A stretch of 64,000 nt of DNA from contig CAYOJF010000007.1 in assembly GCA_964404215.1 (NCBI GenBank), positions 9,565 through 73,564 on the forward strand. Direction: 5' to 3'. The translations under genes were made by a program, and so were the position numbers. Positions 33,839 to 42,524 of this stretch are shown in pieces. Below the pieces are notes generated by a model. The model did not search any database, had not been told where the DNA came from, and saw nothing but the letters and a program-made list of their open reading frames with translations. Numbering within the stretch: the first letter of the stretch is position 1; each line of letters begins with the position of its first letter. The DNA is from Aureispira sp964404215. Its GTDB lineage: Bacteria; Bacteroidota; Bacteroidia; Chitinophagales; Saprospiraceae.

Positions 33839-33955
33839 TTGTAGCCCCTACGTCCGTTGGGACAGGCTTAGGCTACAAGTGGTTTTCCGCTAGCGGCACA
33901 CTCTACTAGATGTTCACTGAACATCTACCTTTCGGTAGGTTCGTGTGTGTTCCAC
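33839..33955. ncRNA. Densely structured, GC-richer intergenic segment (candidate RNA or repeat)
   Basis: Several nested inverted repeats fall within 117 bases. TTGTAGCC (33839-33846) pairs with GGCTACAA (33871-33878), with GTCC/GGAC inside. CCGCTAGCGG (33887-33896) is a perfect palindrome. AGATGTTCA (33908-33916) pairs with TGAACATCT (33918-33926), and CTACC (33925-33929) with GGTAG (33934-33938). GTGG (33879-33882) and CACAC (33897-33901) can pair with CCAC and GTGTG further on. The flanks are ordinary AT-rich DNA with no frame. The strand is undetermined. It may be a structured RNA or a copy of a repeat from elsewhere in the genome. Confidence 0.35.
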
Positions 33956-34084
33956 CTCAAATTGTAGCAAAAATTCTCTGTAAAAATATTCGCTCACTTA
34001 ATTTACAGTGTACTGAAAATAAGATCATGTTTGAACACAAAATTAAAATTCATAGCTTCTTTTTCCAATTTTAAATTATTCAGA

Positions 34085-35335
34085 TTATTGGAACACAACT
34101 TTAGTACCAATAGGTATCATGCGACTATCCTCAAACTGAATCTGAACATGATACATACCTGTTCCTATATCTGTTTTAGATAAATTAACCCATGTGTTGT
34201 TCAAGCTCATTTGTTGGTGTACTAATCGTCCCATATTATCAAAAACTAATACATCATAATTACTTGAAATATTTCCTAATTCCAAAGTAATTTGATCAAA
34301 AGAAGGGTTAGGATAAACCAATAATTCTACTGGATCCAATATTGTCAAAGGTTCTGTTGATAATACACTTGGACACAAAATATTATGTACAAATACCAAA
34401 GACGACTCTAAGACGGTGTCTCTCCATACAGCAGCACTATCCTGAAAGTAAGAAACATGACCTGTACTATTAGGGATCGTAATCAATTCGGTAGGAACTC
34501 CAACAGTAGTTGCCTGAGCATCCATCAAAAAACTACCATCTATCTGCATAATTGGTAAGAACCCTACACTGGCAGAACCTCTTGCATAAGGTACGGTGCC
34601 ATCTGCATCATCATGTACTGAAAATAATGGTGGGTCATTGGCATCAATATAAGATCCTTTTCTTAATCCACCTGAAAAATTAATTACTCCCTGTACCTCT
34701 GCAGAATATTGTGTATTGGTACTACTGTTTCCAGTCCAACCACCATTATTCTGAACGGCAGTCATAATAAAAGGCTCTATTGTATCAGTGCTATCTACAT
34801 AAGCAACATGAGCTGCTGTAATTCCGCCAGCCGAAATTCCGCCCGAAAAAATATAATTAGGATCTATTTTGTACAAATTAGTGGTTGCTGCATCTTCTCT
34901 CAAATAACGCACGGCCGCTTTCATATCTGAAATCGCCTTTAGTGTAACATCTGCCATATCTGTAGAATCAGGAAAAGGGAAAAAAGGTCCATCATATAAT
35001 CTGTAATCAATCGTAACGGCTACATAACCACGCTGAGCATAAAATTGGCAGAGACTATACATATCTTCTCTTTGTCCTCCTATGAAACTTCCTCCAAATG
35101 CCAATACAATAGTAGGGCGTTGTTGAGCAGTATCATTCAAGGGTAGAAAAATATCCATTTTCAAATCTTGATTAACTCCTCCAACAGTAGTATTATTACC
35201 AAAAGTAATCCCCTTGATGGTATCTACAGCAAAACTATCGGTCAAATAACGTGTTCCCGTACAGGTTGGATGTTGAGCTTGTAAAGCAGCAAAACTTGTC
35301 ATCAAAAAAACTAACGTATAAAGTATTTTTTTCAT
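34085..35335 (-). CDS. Secreted alpha/beta-hydrolase (esterase) with T9SS sorting domain
   Basis: A 416-residue protein. A signal peptide (MKKILYTLVFLMTSFAALQAQ) is followed by an esterase of the BD-FAE/alpha-beta-hydrolase-3 type. RPTIVLAFGGSFIGGQREDMYSLCQFYAQRGYVAVTIDYRLYDG holds the oxyanion-side Gly-rich loop, YIFSGGISAGGITAAHVAYV holds the GxSxG nucleophile, and FSVHDDADGTVPYA and STGHVSYF supply likely Asp and His. The last 80 residues are a T9SS type A domain (LLVYPNPSFDQITLELG, then GTGMYHVQIQF). It is likely exported to the surface to deacetylate or hydrolyse esters. It is a single gene on the minus strand. Confidence 0.9.
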   Translation of the reverse strand: MKKILYTLVFLMTSFAALQAQHPTCTGTRYLTDSFAVDTIKGITFGNNTTVGGVNQDLKMDIFLPLNDTAQQRPTIVLAFGGSFIGGQREDMYSLCQFYAQRGYVAVTIDYRLYDGPFFPFPDSTDMADVTLKAISDMKAAVRYLREDAATTNLYKIDPNYIFSGGISAGGITAAHVAYVDSTDTIEPFIMTAVQNNGGWTGNSSTNTQYSAEVQGVINFSGGLRKGSYIDANDPPLFSVHDDADGTVPYARGSASVGFLPIMQIDGSFLMDAQATTVGVPTELITIPNSTGHVSYFQDSAAVWRDTVLESSLVFVHNILCPSVLSTEPLTILDPVELLVYPNPSFDQITLELGNISSNYDVLVFDNMGRLVHQQMSLNNTWVNLSKTDIGTGMYHVQIQFEDSRMIPIGTKVVFQ

Positions 35336-35736
35336 ATTAATATTAAATTATAAGAATGATATTCAATTGGATAATAAATGCTATTATGAACAAGCAAATT
35401 TAAACATTATGGTTGACAATAAAAAGAATAAAAGAAGGCTAGCTCATTATTTTGAGCCCCACATGACTTTTTTAACTAAAAATAAAAAAAACTTCAAAAA
35501 AGGAACGCCAATAGGTTGCTCTAAGGTTATAGGTAAAACATACTTAAAAACGAACTTTAAGCTACAAGTACTGGATTGAGGTTTTAATTTTCAGCCAAAC
35601 TATTAGAGCATGTTTACGAATAATTTAGTAAAAAAACTATTAGGGAAGTTCTTTCAAAATAACAGCATCTTTATCCAAAAGTTGCTTAAATTCTCCCTCT
35701 CTTCTATTTACCTAATACTTGAATAATTTTTCAATT
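35336..35736. other. 400-bp gene-poor stretch
   Basis: This holds a lysine/asparagine-rich frame at 35367-35579 that I do not accept as a gene, and a TTAGAGCATGTTTA motif at 35603-35616. Nothing else was recognised; the promoters of the flanking divergent genes should lie here. Confidence 0.5.
35603..35616 (+). repeat. Intergenic motif TTAGAGCATGTTTA
   Basis: Identical to 56241-56254 and 5010-5023 over 14 bases. No inverted partner is visible nearby. Confidence 0.55.
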
Positions 35737-36312
35737 ATGGCAACCTTGCATCGTCTCAAACAAGGATTCAATATATTATGGTTATCTACAATCATACTTG
35801 GAATTGGTTATTCTATTTACTCACCCAATACCTTTACAGCCCAAAATATTAGTCTTTTTTTAGAAACATTTGGTGCCTATATTTGGTTGGGGTATATCCT
35901 TATTACTTTCTTAAGAGGGTTATTTCTATTTCCAAGTACTCCCTTTGTTATTGCTGGAGCAATTTTGTTTCCCAAACACTTGTTATTTGTGGGGGTAATA
36001 TCTATTGTTGGTATTCTTTTTTCAGCAACTTTACTCTACTTTTTTGCCGAAAAAATGGGTTTCGGGAATTACCTCACACAGAAGTACCCGCACAAAATAG
36101 ACCGAGTCAAAAAGCGACTCAACACTAAAAAAGGCAAATGGCTAGTAGCTCTTTGGGCACTATTTCCTCTCGTTCCTACCGACATCATTTGCTATGTAGC
36201 TGGATTAGTACAAATGAAATACTACTATATGCTTGGAGGAATATTTATAGGAGAAGTGTTGTTAGTCAGTATTTATTTATTTCTATTTAGCTATATGGGT
36301 TGGTTCCTCTAA
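35737..36312 (+). CDS. TVP38/TMEM64 (VTT domain) membrane protein
   Basis: A 191-residue polytopic protein of the SNARE-associated/VTT superfamily, the same fold as DedA. It has hydrophobic helices around residues 12-30, 45-62, 72-95, 132-150 and 165-188. The family-typical stretch LRGLFLFPSTPFVIAGAILFP precedes a GISIVGILFSATLLYFFAEKMG-like helix, and a later WALFPLVPTDIICYVAGL contains the conserved Pro/Asp positions. Relatives are implicated in lipid scrambling or transport. ATG 35737 is favoured over a TTG 18 bases upstream. It overlaps the convergent DtxR-type gene by four bases. Confidence 0.85.
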   Translation: MATLHRLKQGFNILWLSTIILGIGYSIYSPNTFTAQNISLFLETFGAYIWLGYILITFLRGLFLFPSTPFVIAGAILFPKHLLFVGVISIVGILFSATLLYFFAEKMGFGNYLTQKYPHKIDRVKKRLNTKKGKWLVALWALFPLVPTDIICYVAGLVQMKYYYMLGGIFIGEVLLVSIYLFLFSYMGWFL

Positions 36313-36962
36313 CAACGTTCTACCAGCAACAACTGAGCAACCTCCTGGCTCAGCATGATTTCAGCATTTCCCTTATAGCTCACTAATATACTATTGTCAA
36401 ATGGCTCTCGCTTAAGTACTTCTAGTTCTGTTCCCAGTGAAATCTGTTTACGATTGAGATAAAGCAAAAGATCTTTAGAACTCTTGCACAAAGAACATAC
36501 TCGTACAATCGGACCTACCTCTATAGCTGATAACGGTTCGTAATCCCTCTGGATAACCACTCCATTCTTGTCAGGAATAGGAGAACCATGCGGATCTATA
36601 GATGGAAAACCTAATAGTTCATCCATTCTATCAAAGAACTTGTCTACTTTGAGATGTTCTATTTCTTCTGCTATTTCGTGCACTTCCTCCCAACCAAAAT
36701 CCATAAACTGTGCTAAAAACATCTCTGTCAAACGATGTTTACGAATGATTAATGCCGCTTCTACCCTACCTTTGTCCGTTAATTTCAATGGTTGATATTT
36801 TTTATAAATCACCCATTTTTTTTCCTGTAAACTCTTCACCATACTATTCACAGTAGGCATGCTTACCTCCATTTTTTTGCCAAGGTCAGAAAGTGAAATT
36901 TTTTCTCTATTCTGTTCCAAATGATAGATTGCTTTTAGGTAGTTTTCTTTTGTATGTGTCAT
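36309..36962 (-). CDS. Metal-dependent transcriptional regulator, DtxR/MntR family
   Basis: A 217-residue regulator. A winged helix-turn-helix (TKENYLKAIYHLEQNREKISLSDLGKKMEVSMPTVNSMV) is followed by the dimerisation and metal-binding domain (RKHRLTEMFLAQFMDFGWEEVHEIAEEIEHLKVDKFFDRMDELLGFP, DPHGSPIPD). The C-terminal FeoA/SH3-like domain is ISLGTELEVLKREPFDNSILVSYKG. DtxR-family repressors bind DNA when loaded with Fe(II) or Mn(II). The gene is divergent from a TonB-dependent receptor, and a palindromic operator-like site lies between them. Whether it senses iron or manganese cannot be told. Confidence 0.92.
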   Translation of the reverse strand: MTHTKENYLKAIYHLEQNREKISLSDLGKKMEVSMPTVNSMVKSLQEKKWVIYKKYQPLKLTDKGRVEAALIIRKHRLTEMFLAQFMDFGWEEVHEIAEEIEHLKVDKFFDRMDELLGFPSIDPHGSPIPDKNGVVIQRDYEPLSAIEVGPIVRVCSLCKSSKDLLLYLNRKQISLGTELEVLKREPFDNSILVSYKGNAEIMLSQEVAQLLLVERC

Positions 36963-37010
36963 GCTTTTGTGTGATTAGAGTGCAAATATACAAAACAACT
37001 TTCAAAAACA

Positions 37011-37041
37011 TTTGTTAGACTAATCTAACTTTTTATATTTG
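37011..37041 (+). promoter_or_regulatory. TonB receptor promoter with DtxR-type operator
   Basis: TTTG (37011-37014), a 19-base spacer and TATATTTG (37034-37041) match the Bacteroidota promoter exactly. The spacer contains GTTAGACTAATCTAAC (37014-37029), a near-perfect palindrome (two mismatched positions) with TTAG/CTAA half-sites like DtxR/IdeR boxes. A repressor bound there would cover the space between the -33 and -7 boxes. A second -7-like box, TATATTTG, is on the minus strand at 36983-36990 for the regulator gene. Confidence 0.65.
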
Positions 37042-37088
37042 CATTATAAAAGTACTTTTATTTGTACGCTCACAGAAATAAAAATAAA

Positions 37089-39407
37089 ATGACCAAACAA
37101 CTAACTTTCACTATACTATTTCTACTTTTTACGATCTATACAGTTTATAGCCAGACAGGTATTATTCAGGGCAAAATCACGAATACTAGTAATACACCTC
37201 TTGAGTTTGTAACGCTCCAAATTGACAATACAAACTTTACTACCACTACAGATATCAATGGCAATTATCGTATAGAAAAGATTCCTGATGGAGACTTCAA
37301 TTTGTTTGTAAGCTATCTTGGCTACACAGATTTTAATTATAACTTTCATATTGATGAGACACATAATCGTCATCAAGTGGATATTATTCTACAGCCTGCT
37401 TTATTAGAAACAGAAGAAGTAGTCGTAACAGGAACCAAAACATTCAAACGACAAACGCAATCTCCAGTCATTGTCAATGTGATTGACAACAGCACCCTGA
37501 ATGCAGTCCAAGCCTGTAATCTATCTGATGGACTCCGATTTCAACCAGGACTTCGAGTGGAAACAGACTGCCAGACTTGTAACTACACTCAACTGCGTAT
37601 GAATGGTTTGGCAGGAGGTTACTCTCAAATATTAATCAATGGACGCCCTATTTTTAGTCCCTTGACAGGGCTGTATGGATTAGAACAAGTGCCAACCAAT
37701 ATGATTGATAAAATCGAAGTAGTACGAGGTGGTGGATCCGCTCTATATGGCTCTAGTGCTATTGGAGGTACCGTCAATGTTATTACTAAAATTCCTAAGA
37801 AAAACACTTTTGATGTCAGCTATACTTACCAAAATATTAATGCCCAGTCTTCTGATCATATTTTTAGTGGAAATGGTACTATCGTCAACAAAAATCGTAA
37901 TGCAGGAGCTTCTTTTTTTATCAATAATAGAAACAGAATGGCGTACGATCATAATGGAGATAATTTTTCAGAACTATCCTCACTTCGTAATAATGCTCTA
38001 GGTACTACCCTATTTTTTATGCCTACTCCTGATCAAAAACTAGAAGCCAGTCTAAGCTATCTCAACGAATACCGCTATGGGGGGGAACTTACCGACCACC
38101 CAGCCCATTTGGCACAACAGTCTGAAGAACGTACACATGATGTATTGATGGGAAGTCTTGATTATCAAATCAACTTCAATCAAAACAAAAGCTCAATCAT
38201 AGCCTATTTGGCAGGACAGAATACCGATAGAGTACATTACACAGGGGTAACACCTGACGATAGTTTGGAATATCAAACACATATTCAAGCTCCGCCCTAT
38301 GGTACTTCTAGTGTACAAACAGTCCAAGCTGGTGCTCAATTCAATCATAAATTTGATCGTTTTCTGATTGGAAATAATGTTGTTACAGCAGGTGCTGAAT
38401 TTACTTACGATAAAGTACTGGATGAAATCGAACCCTACAATTACCTTATTGACCAAACTACATCTGTAGCAGGGATGTTTTTGCAGAGTGATTGGCAACT
38501 ATTACCTAGTCTAACTCTATTGACAGGGCTACGAGCAGACAAACACAACCTAGTAGATCAGTTTATCTTTAGCCCTAGAGTCTCTTTACTCTATCGCCTC
38601 AAAGAAACTACTCAATTTAGAGTAACCTGGGGAACAGGTTTCCGTGCCCCTCAGGCATTTGACGCCGACTTACACATTGCTTTTGCTGGTGGTGGTATTT
38701 CTAGAATTATGCTTGCTCCTGACTTACGCCCCGAACGATCCAATAGCTTGAGTGGTTCTGTCAATTTCGACAAAGCAACCACTAAGTATGTGTTTGGATT
38801 TACTGTAGAAGGATTCTACACCCATCTGCAAGAAGCATTTTATCAATTCCCTCTAGGAGAAGATGCCTTTGGGGAAGTATTCGAAAAAAGAAATGGACAA
38901 GGAGCTACTGTAATGGGAGCCACCGTAGAACTTAGAGCTAACTATAACCGAAAAGTCCAGTTAGAAACAGGTTTTACCTACCAATCCAGTCAGTATGACA
39001 GTCCTATCTTATATTCAGATGTATTGTCAAGCCGCCAAAATTTCCTACGTACCCCTAATCTTTATGGTTTTGCTAATTTACAACTAACTCCATTCAAAAA
39101 CTTTAGTTCTAATATCAATTTGGTTTATACAGGCAGCATGGAATTAGTTCATTTAGCAGGAGCCCCTGAACAGCCTGTAGATGCCTTTGTCACTACTCCT
39201 GACTTTTTTGAATTGAGCTGGAAAGTTGGTTACACCTTCCCGATTCAGAACTTAGATCTAGGGATTGAAGTCTTTGGAGGAATTAAGAATATTTTCAATG
39301 CTTATCAGAGCGATTTTGATACTGGCAAAAATAGAGATAGTAATTATATTTATGGTCCTGCGACTCCTCGCACGTTTTTTGTAGGTCTGCGATTGAAATC
39401 TTTATAA
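37089..39407 (+). CDS. TonB-dependent outer-membrane receptor
   Basis: A 772-residue receptor. The signal peptide (MTKQLTFTILFLLFTIYTVYSQ) is followed by a carboxypeptidase-regulatory-like domain (GIIQGKITNTSNTPLEFVTLQI... SYLGY). The plug domain starts at LLETEEVVVTGTK and contains DGLRFQPGLRVETDCQTCNYTQLRMNG, INGRPIF and DKIEVVRGGGSALYGSSAIGGTVNVITK. The remainder is a 22-strand barrel ending FFVGLRLKSL. There is no SusD partner, so it is not a SusCD pair. The divergent DtxR-type gene and operator suggest uptake of a metal complex such as a siderophore, heme or metallophore. It is probably cotranscribed with the next two genes. Confidence 0.92.
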   Translation: MTKQLTFTILFLLFTIYTVYSQTGIIQGKITNTSNTPLEFVTLQIDNTNFTTTTDINGNYRIEKIPDGDFNLFVSYLGYTDFNYNFHIDETHNRHQVDIILQPALLETEEVVVTGTKTFKRQTQSPVIVNVIDNSTLNAVQACNLSDGLRFQPGLRVETDCQTCNYTQLRMNGLAGGYSQILINGRPIFSPLTGLYGLEQVPTNMIDKIEVVRGGGSALYGSSAIGGTVNVITKIPKKNTFDVSYTYQNINAQSSDHIFSGNGTIVNKNRNAGASFFINNRNRMAYDHNGDNFSELSSLRNNALGTTLFFMPTPDQKLEASLSYLNEYRYGGELTDHPAHLAQQSEERTHDVLMGSLDYQINFNQNKSSIIAYLAGQNTDRVHYTGVTPDDSLEYQTHIQAPPYGTSSVQTVQAGAQFNHKFDRFLIGNNVVTAGAEFTYDKVLDEIEPYNYLIDQTTSVAGMFLQSDWQLLPSLTLLTGLRADKHNLVDQFIFSPRVSLLYRLKETTQFRVTWGTGFRAPQAFDADLHIAFAGGGISRIMLAPDLRPERSNSLSGSVNFDKATTKYVFGFTVEGFYTHLQEAFYQFPLGEDAFGEVFEKRNGQGATVMGATVELRANYNRKVQLETGFTYQSSQYDSPILYSDVLSSRQNFLRTPNLYGFANLQLTPFKNFSSNINLVYTGSMELVHLAGAPEQPVDAFVTTPDFFELSWKVGYTFPIQNLDLGIEVFGGIKNIFNAYQSDFDTGKNRDSNYIYGPATPRTFFVGLRLKSL

Positions 39408-39421
39408 ATAGCTCTATTTTT

Positions 39422-41038
39422 ATGAAAAAATATACCCTTACCTTACTCAGTTTTTTATTTATTGGACATAGTTTTGCCCAAATCGATACCGACCCACTAG
39501 ACTTGCATTGGATGACTCATTTGAGTCCCAAAAAGTCAGTCTATATGAGCAAAACCACGCTCTCTGCTACTGATAAAGTTTACAGTATTGGTCAATATCA
39601 AAAAACACATGAATTGACAACTACAGGGGCTGTTCAAACCATTACCCCAAACAAAGATACTCGATATGCTTTTGTACAGCAATTGGATAAAGAAGGGAAA
39701 TTAATCTGGCGAAAAACCTGTAGTATGTCTACCAAAAGTCGAAAAGAGGGGCTTTGGTTGACCGATATTGTTACCAATTCGCTAGACCATAGTTATATAC
39801 TAGGTGCTTTTAGAGGAGAAGTCGTACTAGACCCAACCACTAAACAAGTTCAAAACAGCAACGATCAACGCAAATACTTCCTGCAAGTTCGCAATCCCAA
39901 TGGTGTCCTAATATCAACACAGTTTTTTGCTGAAGATCTAAATTTCAGTCCTACAGCACTACAATTAAGCAATAATCAACAATACCTGTATGTGGCCGGT
40001 ACCATTCGTACAGAGGTCGATGGCAATCGCTCTAGGCTTCCTTCCCTTCAAAAACGAAGCTTGGATGGGGAAATTATTTGGCAAAAGACACTCCAAAGTG
40101 ATGAAAAAAAACCAAAGGGAGGAATTGATAAAGTGGTAATAGATGCGAAGGAAAATATTTACCTTTTGGGCAATTTTAGAGGGCGTTTAGATTTCGATGC
40201 CGATCCAAATCAAGAAGCAGTAAAAGAAGGTGATATAGGCAGTACAACTTTTGTACTGAAGCTAAACAAAACAGGTCAATTCGAGTGGGTTCATACCTTA
40301 CCTAATAGCTATGGAAATGAAATCAAACTCACGAATAACAATAGTATCTACTGGATAGGTGTCGCTAATGACGATTTGAACACAGAGGACGATACCAAAG
40401 AAAATATTCTCCTAAAAGGTACTAGAGATATAGTTTTGCAACAACTCCACACCAATGATGGTTCTGTCCTTCAAACCAAACTCATTCGTAAGGATGAGGA
40501 AGAAGAAGACAAAGACCCAAGCTTGGTTATTGCTGATAAACAAACCCTATTTGTAAGTTGGATTACCACCAAATATAAAAGAAAACCCAGTGGGTTGATT
40601 GAAGATGCTACTAAATTTACGCAGAGCAGACACCTCATTCGATTGAATACTCAACTAGAAGAAAATTGGAGTTTTTCTATTGATGGTGGTACAGAGTACT
40701 ACACTTATCTACAGCTATTAGGAGCTCCAAACAAAAAGTATATTTTGTATTATGGTACGGCACAACCTCAGTCTGATTTAGCTCCTGGCAATAGTAGTTT
40801 TATTGCTTCTACCACAGAAGCCGTTCATTTTGTAGGTAAACTAGCTGCTCCACTCAATATGATTCCTGTCAATAGAAATAATACTCAACCTACTTCTACT
40901 ATTAAACAAGGTAGTAATTTGACTAACAATAACACCTCTTTAAGTAACCCTACCCCTAATAAGACTAGTACCCCATCCAATAAAAAACCGGTGACTAGAT
41001 CCAATAATCCACGTAAAAAATATCCTAATAAAAATTAA
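39422..41038 (+). CDS. Exported protein with beta-propeller-like repeats
   Basis: A 538-residue protein with a signal peptide (MKKYTLTLLSFLFIGHSFAQ). Its repeating pattern resembles SBBP/beta-propeller proteins of Bacteroidota: YAFVQQLDKEGKLIWRKT, YILGAFRGEVVLDP, LQKRSLDGEIIWQKTL, IYLLGNFRGRLDFDADP, FVLKLNKTGQFEWVHTL. The last 70 residues are low-complexity Asn/Thr/Ser/Pro/Lys with no T9SS sorting domain. It starts 14 bases after the TonB receptor, so it should be coexpressed and metal-regulated with it. Function unknown; a surface binding role is a guess. Confidence 0.72.
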   Translation: MKKYTLTLLSFLFIGHSFAQIDTDPLDLHWMTHLSPKKSVYMSKTTLSATDKVYSIGQYQKTHELTTTGAVQTITPNKDTRYAFVQQLDKEGKLIWRKTCSMSTKSRKEGLWLTDIVTNSLDHSYILGAFRGEVVLDPTTKQVQNSNDQRKYFLQVRNPNGVLISTQFFAEDLNFSPTALQLSNNQQYLYVAGTIRTEVDGNRSRLPSLQKRSLDGEIIWQKTLQSDEKKPKGGIDKVVIDAKENIYLLGNFRGRLDFDADPNQEAVKEGDIGSTTFVLKLNKTGQFEWVHTLPNSYGNEIKLTNNNSIYWIGVANDDLNTEDDTKENILLKGTRDIVLQQLHTNDGSVLQTKLIRKDEEEEDKDPSLVIADKQTLFVSWITTKYKRKPSGLIEDATKFTQSRHLIRLNTQLEENWSFSIDGGTEYYTYLQLLGAPNKKYILYYGTAQPQSDLAPGNSSFIASTTEAVHFVGKLAAPLNMIPVNRNNTQPTSTIKQGSNLTNNNTSLSNPTPNKTSTPSNKKPVTRSNNPRKKYPNKN

Positions 41039-41042
41039 GTCC

Positions 41043-41420
41043 ATGCAAATTCCAAATTTATACATTGCTCCTAGTGAGCTAGAAGGACGAGGGGTCTACT
41101 GTGGTGATAGTATTGAACAAGATAGTGTGATAGAAGTCTGTCCTTTGGTAATTATTCCAGCTAAAGAAATGCCCTTACTGAAGCAAACTAATTTGTATAA
41201 TTACTATTTTGAATGGAAAGAAAATGCGGGAGCAATTGCATTAGGGTATGGTAGTTTGTACAATCATGCTTATGTCCCTAATGCTCGTTATGTTATTGAT
41301 GAAGATTTTGATAGCTTAACTGTGATTGCCATCACCAATATTCCTGCAGGGACTGAAATACGATTCAACTACAATGGTGACATTGATAACCAAACAAAAG
41401 TTTGGTTTGATAAAAAATAA
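41043..41420 (+). CDS. SET domain protein (putative lysine methyltransferase)
   Basis: A 125-residue single-domain protein with a compact SET fold. GRGVYCGDSIEQDSVIEVCPLVIIP forms the first strands, ALGYGSLYNHAYVPNARY resembles the GxxxxxNHSxxPNxx cofactor/active-site segment, and AITNIPAGTEIRFNYNG matches the pseudoknot ITxIxxGEEIxxxYG. Bacterial SET proteins of this size are found in many phyla, with unknown protein substrates. It follows the propeller gene by four bases and ends at the edge of a MITE-like element. Confidence 0.85.
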   Translation: MQIPNLYIAPSELEGRGVYCGDSIEQDSVIEVCPLVIIPAKEMPLLKQTNLYNYYFEWKENAGAIALGYGSLYNHAYVPNARYVIDEDFDSLTVIAITNIPAGTEIRFNYNGDIDNQTKVWFDKK

Positions 41421-41804
41421 TTAAGTACAAGACAAAAGATAGTGTTTGAATTTTGTTATACTTAAAAGGAGGTTTTTAAGAGACTTTCAAATGGTTAAAA
41501 AAGCTAGAGGTTAGTATAAAGTGTGGGGCATGTTGGAGGCTGGGTAATACTATCCATTGAAAAAACATAAAATTTTAAGGGGCAAGCAATATTGAGCGTA
41601 AAAACTAATGTCAAAGGGCTATAGGTGTATCTTCAAACAATAGTTTCCCTCAAAAATTCCCTTAAAATCTGTTTTGAGATGTGATGGTATCCAGCTGGAA
41701 ACTCTGCCCTAGATTTTGGTTCTTTCATCAATGGAAAGAACAGAAAAAGATGAAATAAAACCTACCTTTATTTTACCATCAAAAATCTTTTGTCCTGTAC
41801 TTAG
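41421..41804. repeat. 384-bp MITE-like element with 20-bp terminal inverted repeats
   Basis: TTAAGTACAAGACAAAAGAT (41421-41440) and the reverse complement of 41785-41804, CTAAGTACAGGACAAAAGAT, agree at 18 of 20 positions. The interior is non-coding, with a further hairpin TTCTTTC/GGAAAGAA near 41720-41745. The element fills the whole gap between the SET and mqnB genes, its left end lying directly at the SET stop codon. It looks like a non-autonomous transposon; no relative occurs elsewhere in the window. Confidence 0.6.
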
Positions 41805-41819
41805 AAAAAATAAACAACT

Positions 41820-42503
41820 ATGAATATCTTACTAGTCAGTGCGACTACTTTTGAAATCCTCCCTTTACTCGATTACCTAAAAGCCAACTTCAAATCAAAA
41901 GATGGCATTCGTTTCTTCAATAAGAAAGTGGATATTCGTGTGCTAGTAACAGGTGTAGGAGCAGTACACACTAGTTTTCATACGGCTACTTTTTTATCTA
42001 AAATCCCTACTGATCTAGCAATTAATCTAGGAATAGCAGGAGCATTGGATACCACCCTTAATATAGGCGATACGATACAAGTCACAGCAGATCAAATGGC
42101 AGATATAGGGGTAGAAAATGCAGATGGCAGCTTCACTACTATTTTTGAAATGGAACTACAAGCTCCAGATGAAAAACCCTATACCAATGGGAAAATAATG
42201 CTATCCGATGAGTCTCCTAGTCAATTTCTACGGCAAGTAGAAGCAATCACGGTCAATAAAGTCCATGGAACAACAGAAAGTATTGCTCAAATCAAAAAAA
42301 AATACCCCCATGCTGCTGTAGAGAGCATGGAGGGTGCTGCTTTTGCTTTTAGTTGCCAAATGAATCAAGTAAACTACTTACAGATTCGGTCTATTTCCAA
42401 CTACGTGGAGCCTCGCAATAAAGCAAATTGGAACATTCCTCTTGCTATTGAAAATCTCAACAGTGTAGCCATAGATCTCATTAAGACCTTGTTAGAAGAT
42501 TAG
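41820..42503 (+). CDS. mqnB: Futalosine hydrolase (menaquinone biosynthesis)
   Basis: A 227-residue member of the nucleoside phosphorylase/hydrolase superfamily: ILLVSATTFEILPLLDYL, VLVTGVGAVHTSFHTATFL, LAINLGIAGALDTTLNIGDTIQV, and VESMEGAAFAFSCQMNQVNYLQIRSISNYVEPRN, the segment that distinguishes MqnB from MTA/SAH nucleosidases. It releases the base from futalosine to give dehypoxanthine futalosine in the alternative menaquinone route. No other mqn gene is in the window. It begins 15 bases after the MITE-like element, so its promoter must lie in or at the edge of that element. Confidence 0.9.
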   Translation: MNILLVSATTFEILPLLDYLKANFKSKDGIRFFNKKVDIRVLVTGVGAVHTSFHTATFLSKIPTDLAINLGIAGALDTTLNIGDTIQVTADQMADIGVENADGSFTTIFEMELQAPDEKPYTNGKIMLSDESPSQFLRQVEAITVNKVHGTTESIAQIKKKYPHAAVESMEGAAFAFSCQMNQVNYLQIRSISNYVEPRNKANWNIPLAIENLNSVAIDLIKTLLED

Positions 42504-42524
42504 GCAGAGAAGTCGTTTTTTACA

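Noticed and set aside
35367..35579. 70-residue plus-strand frame
   Set aside because: Its composition is mainly Lys/Asn/Leu from AT-rich DNA, with no family, no promoter, and an odd mix with no domain pattern. It lies in a divergent promoter region.
37089..39407. SusC/SusD polysaccharide-utilisation system
   Set aside because: No SusD-like lipoprotein follows the TonB receptor, and the context is a DtxR-type metal regulator.
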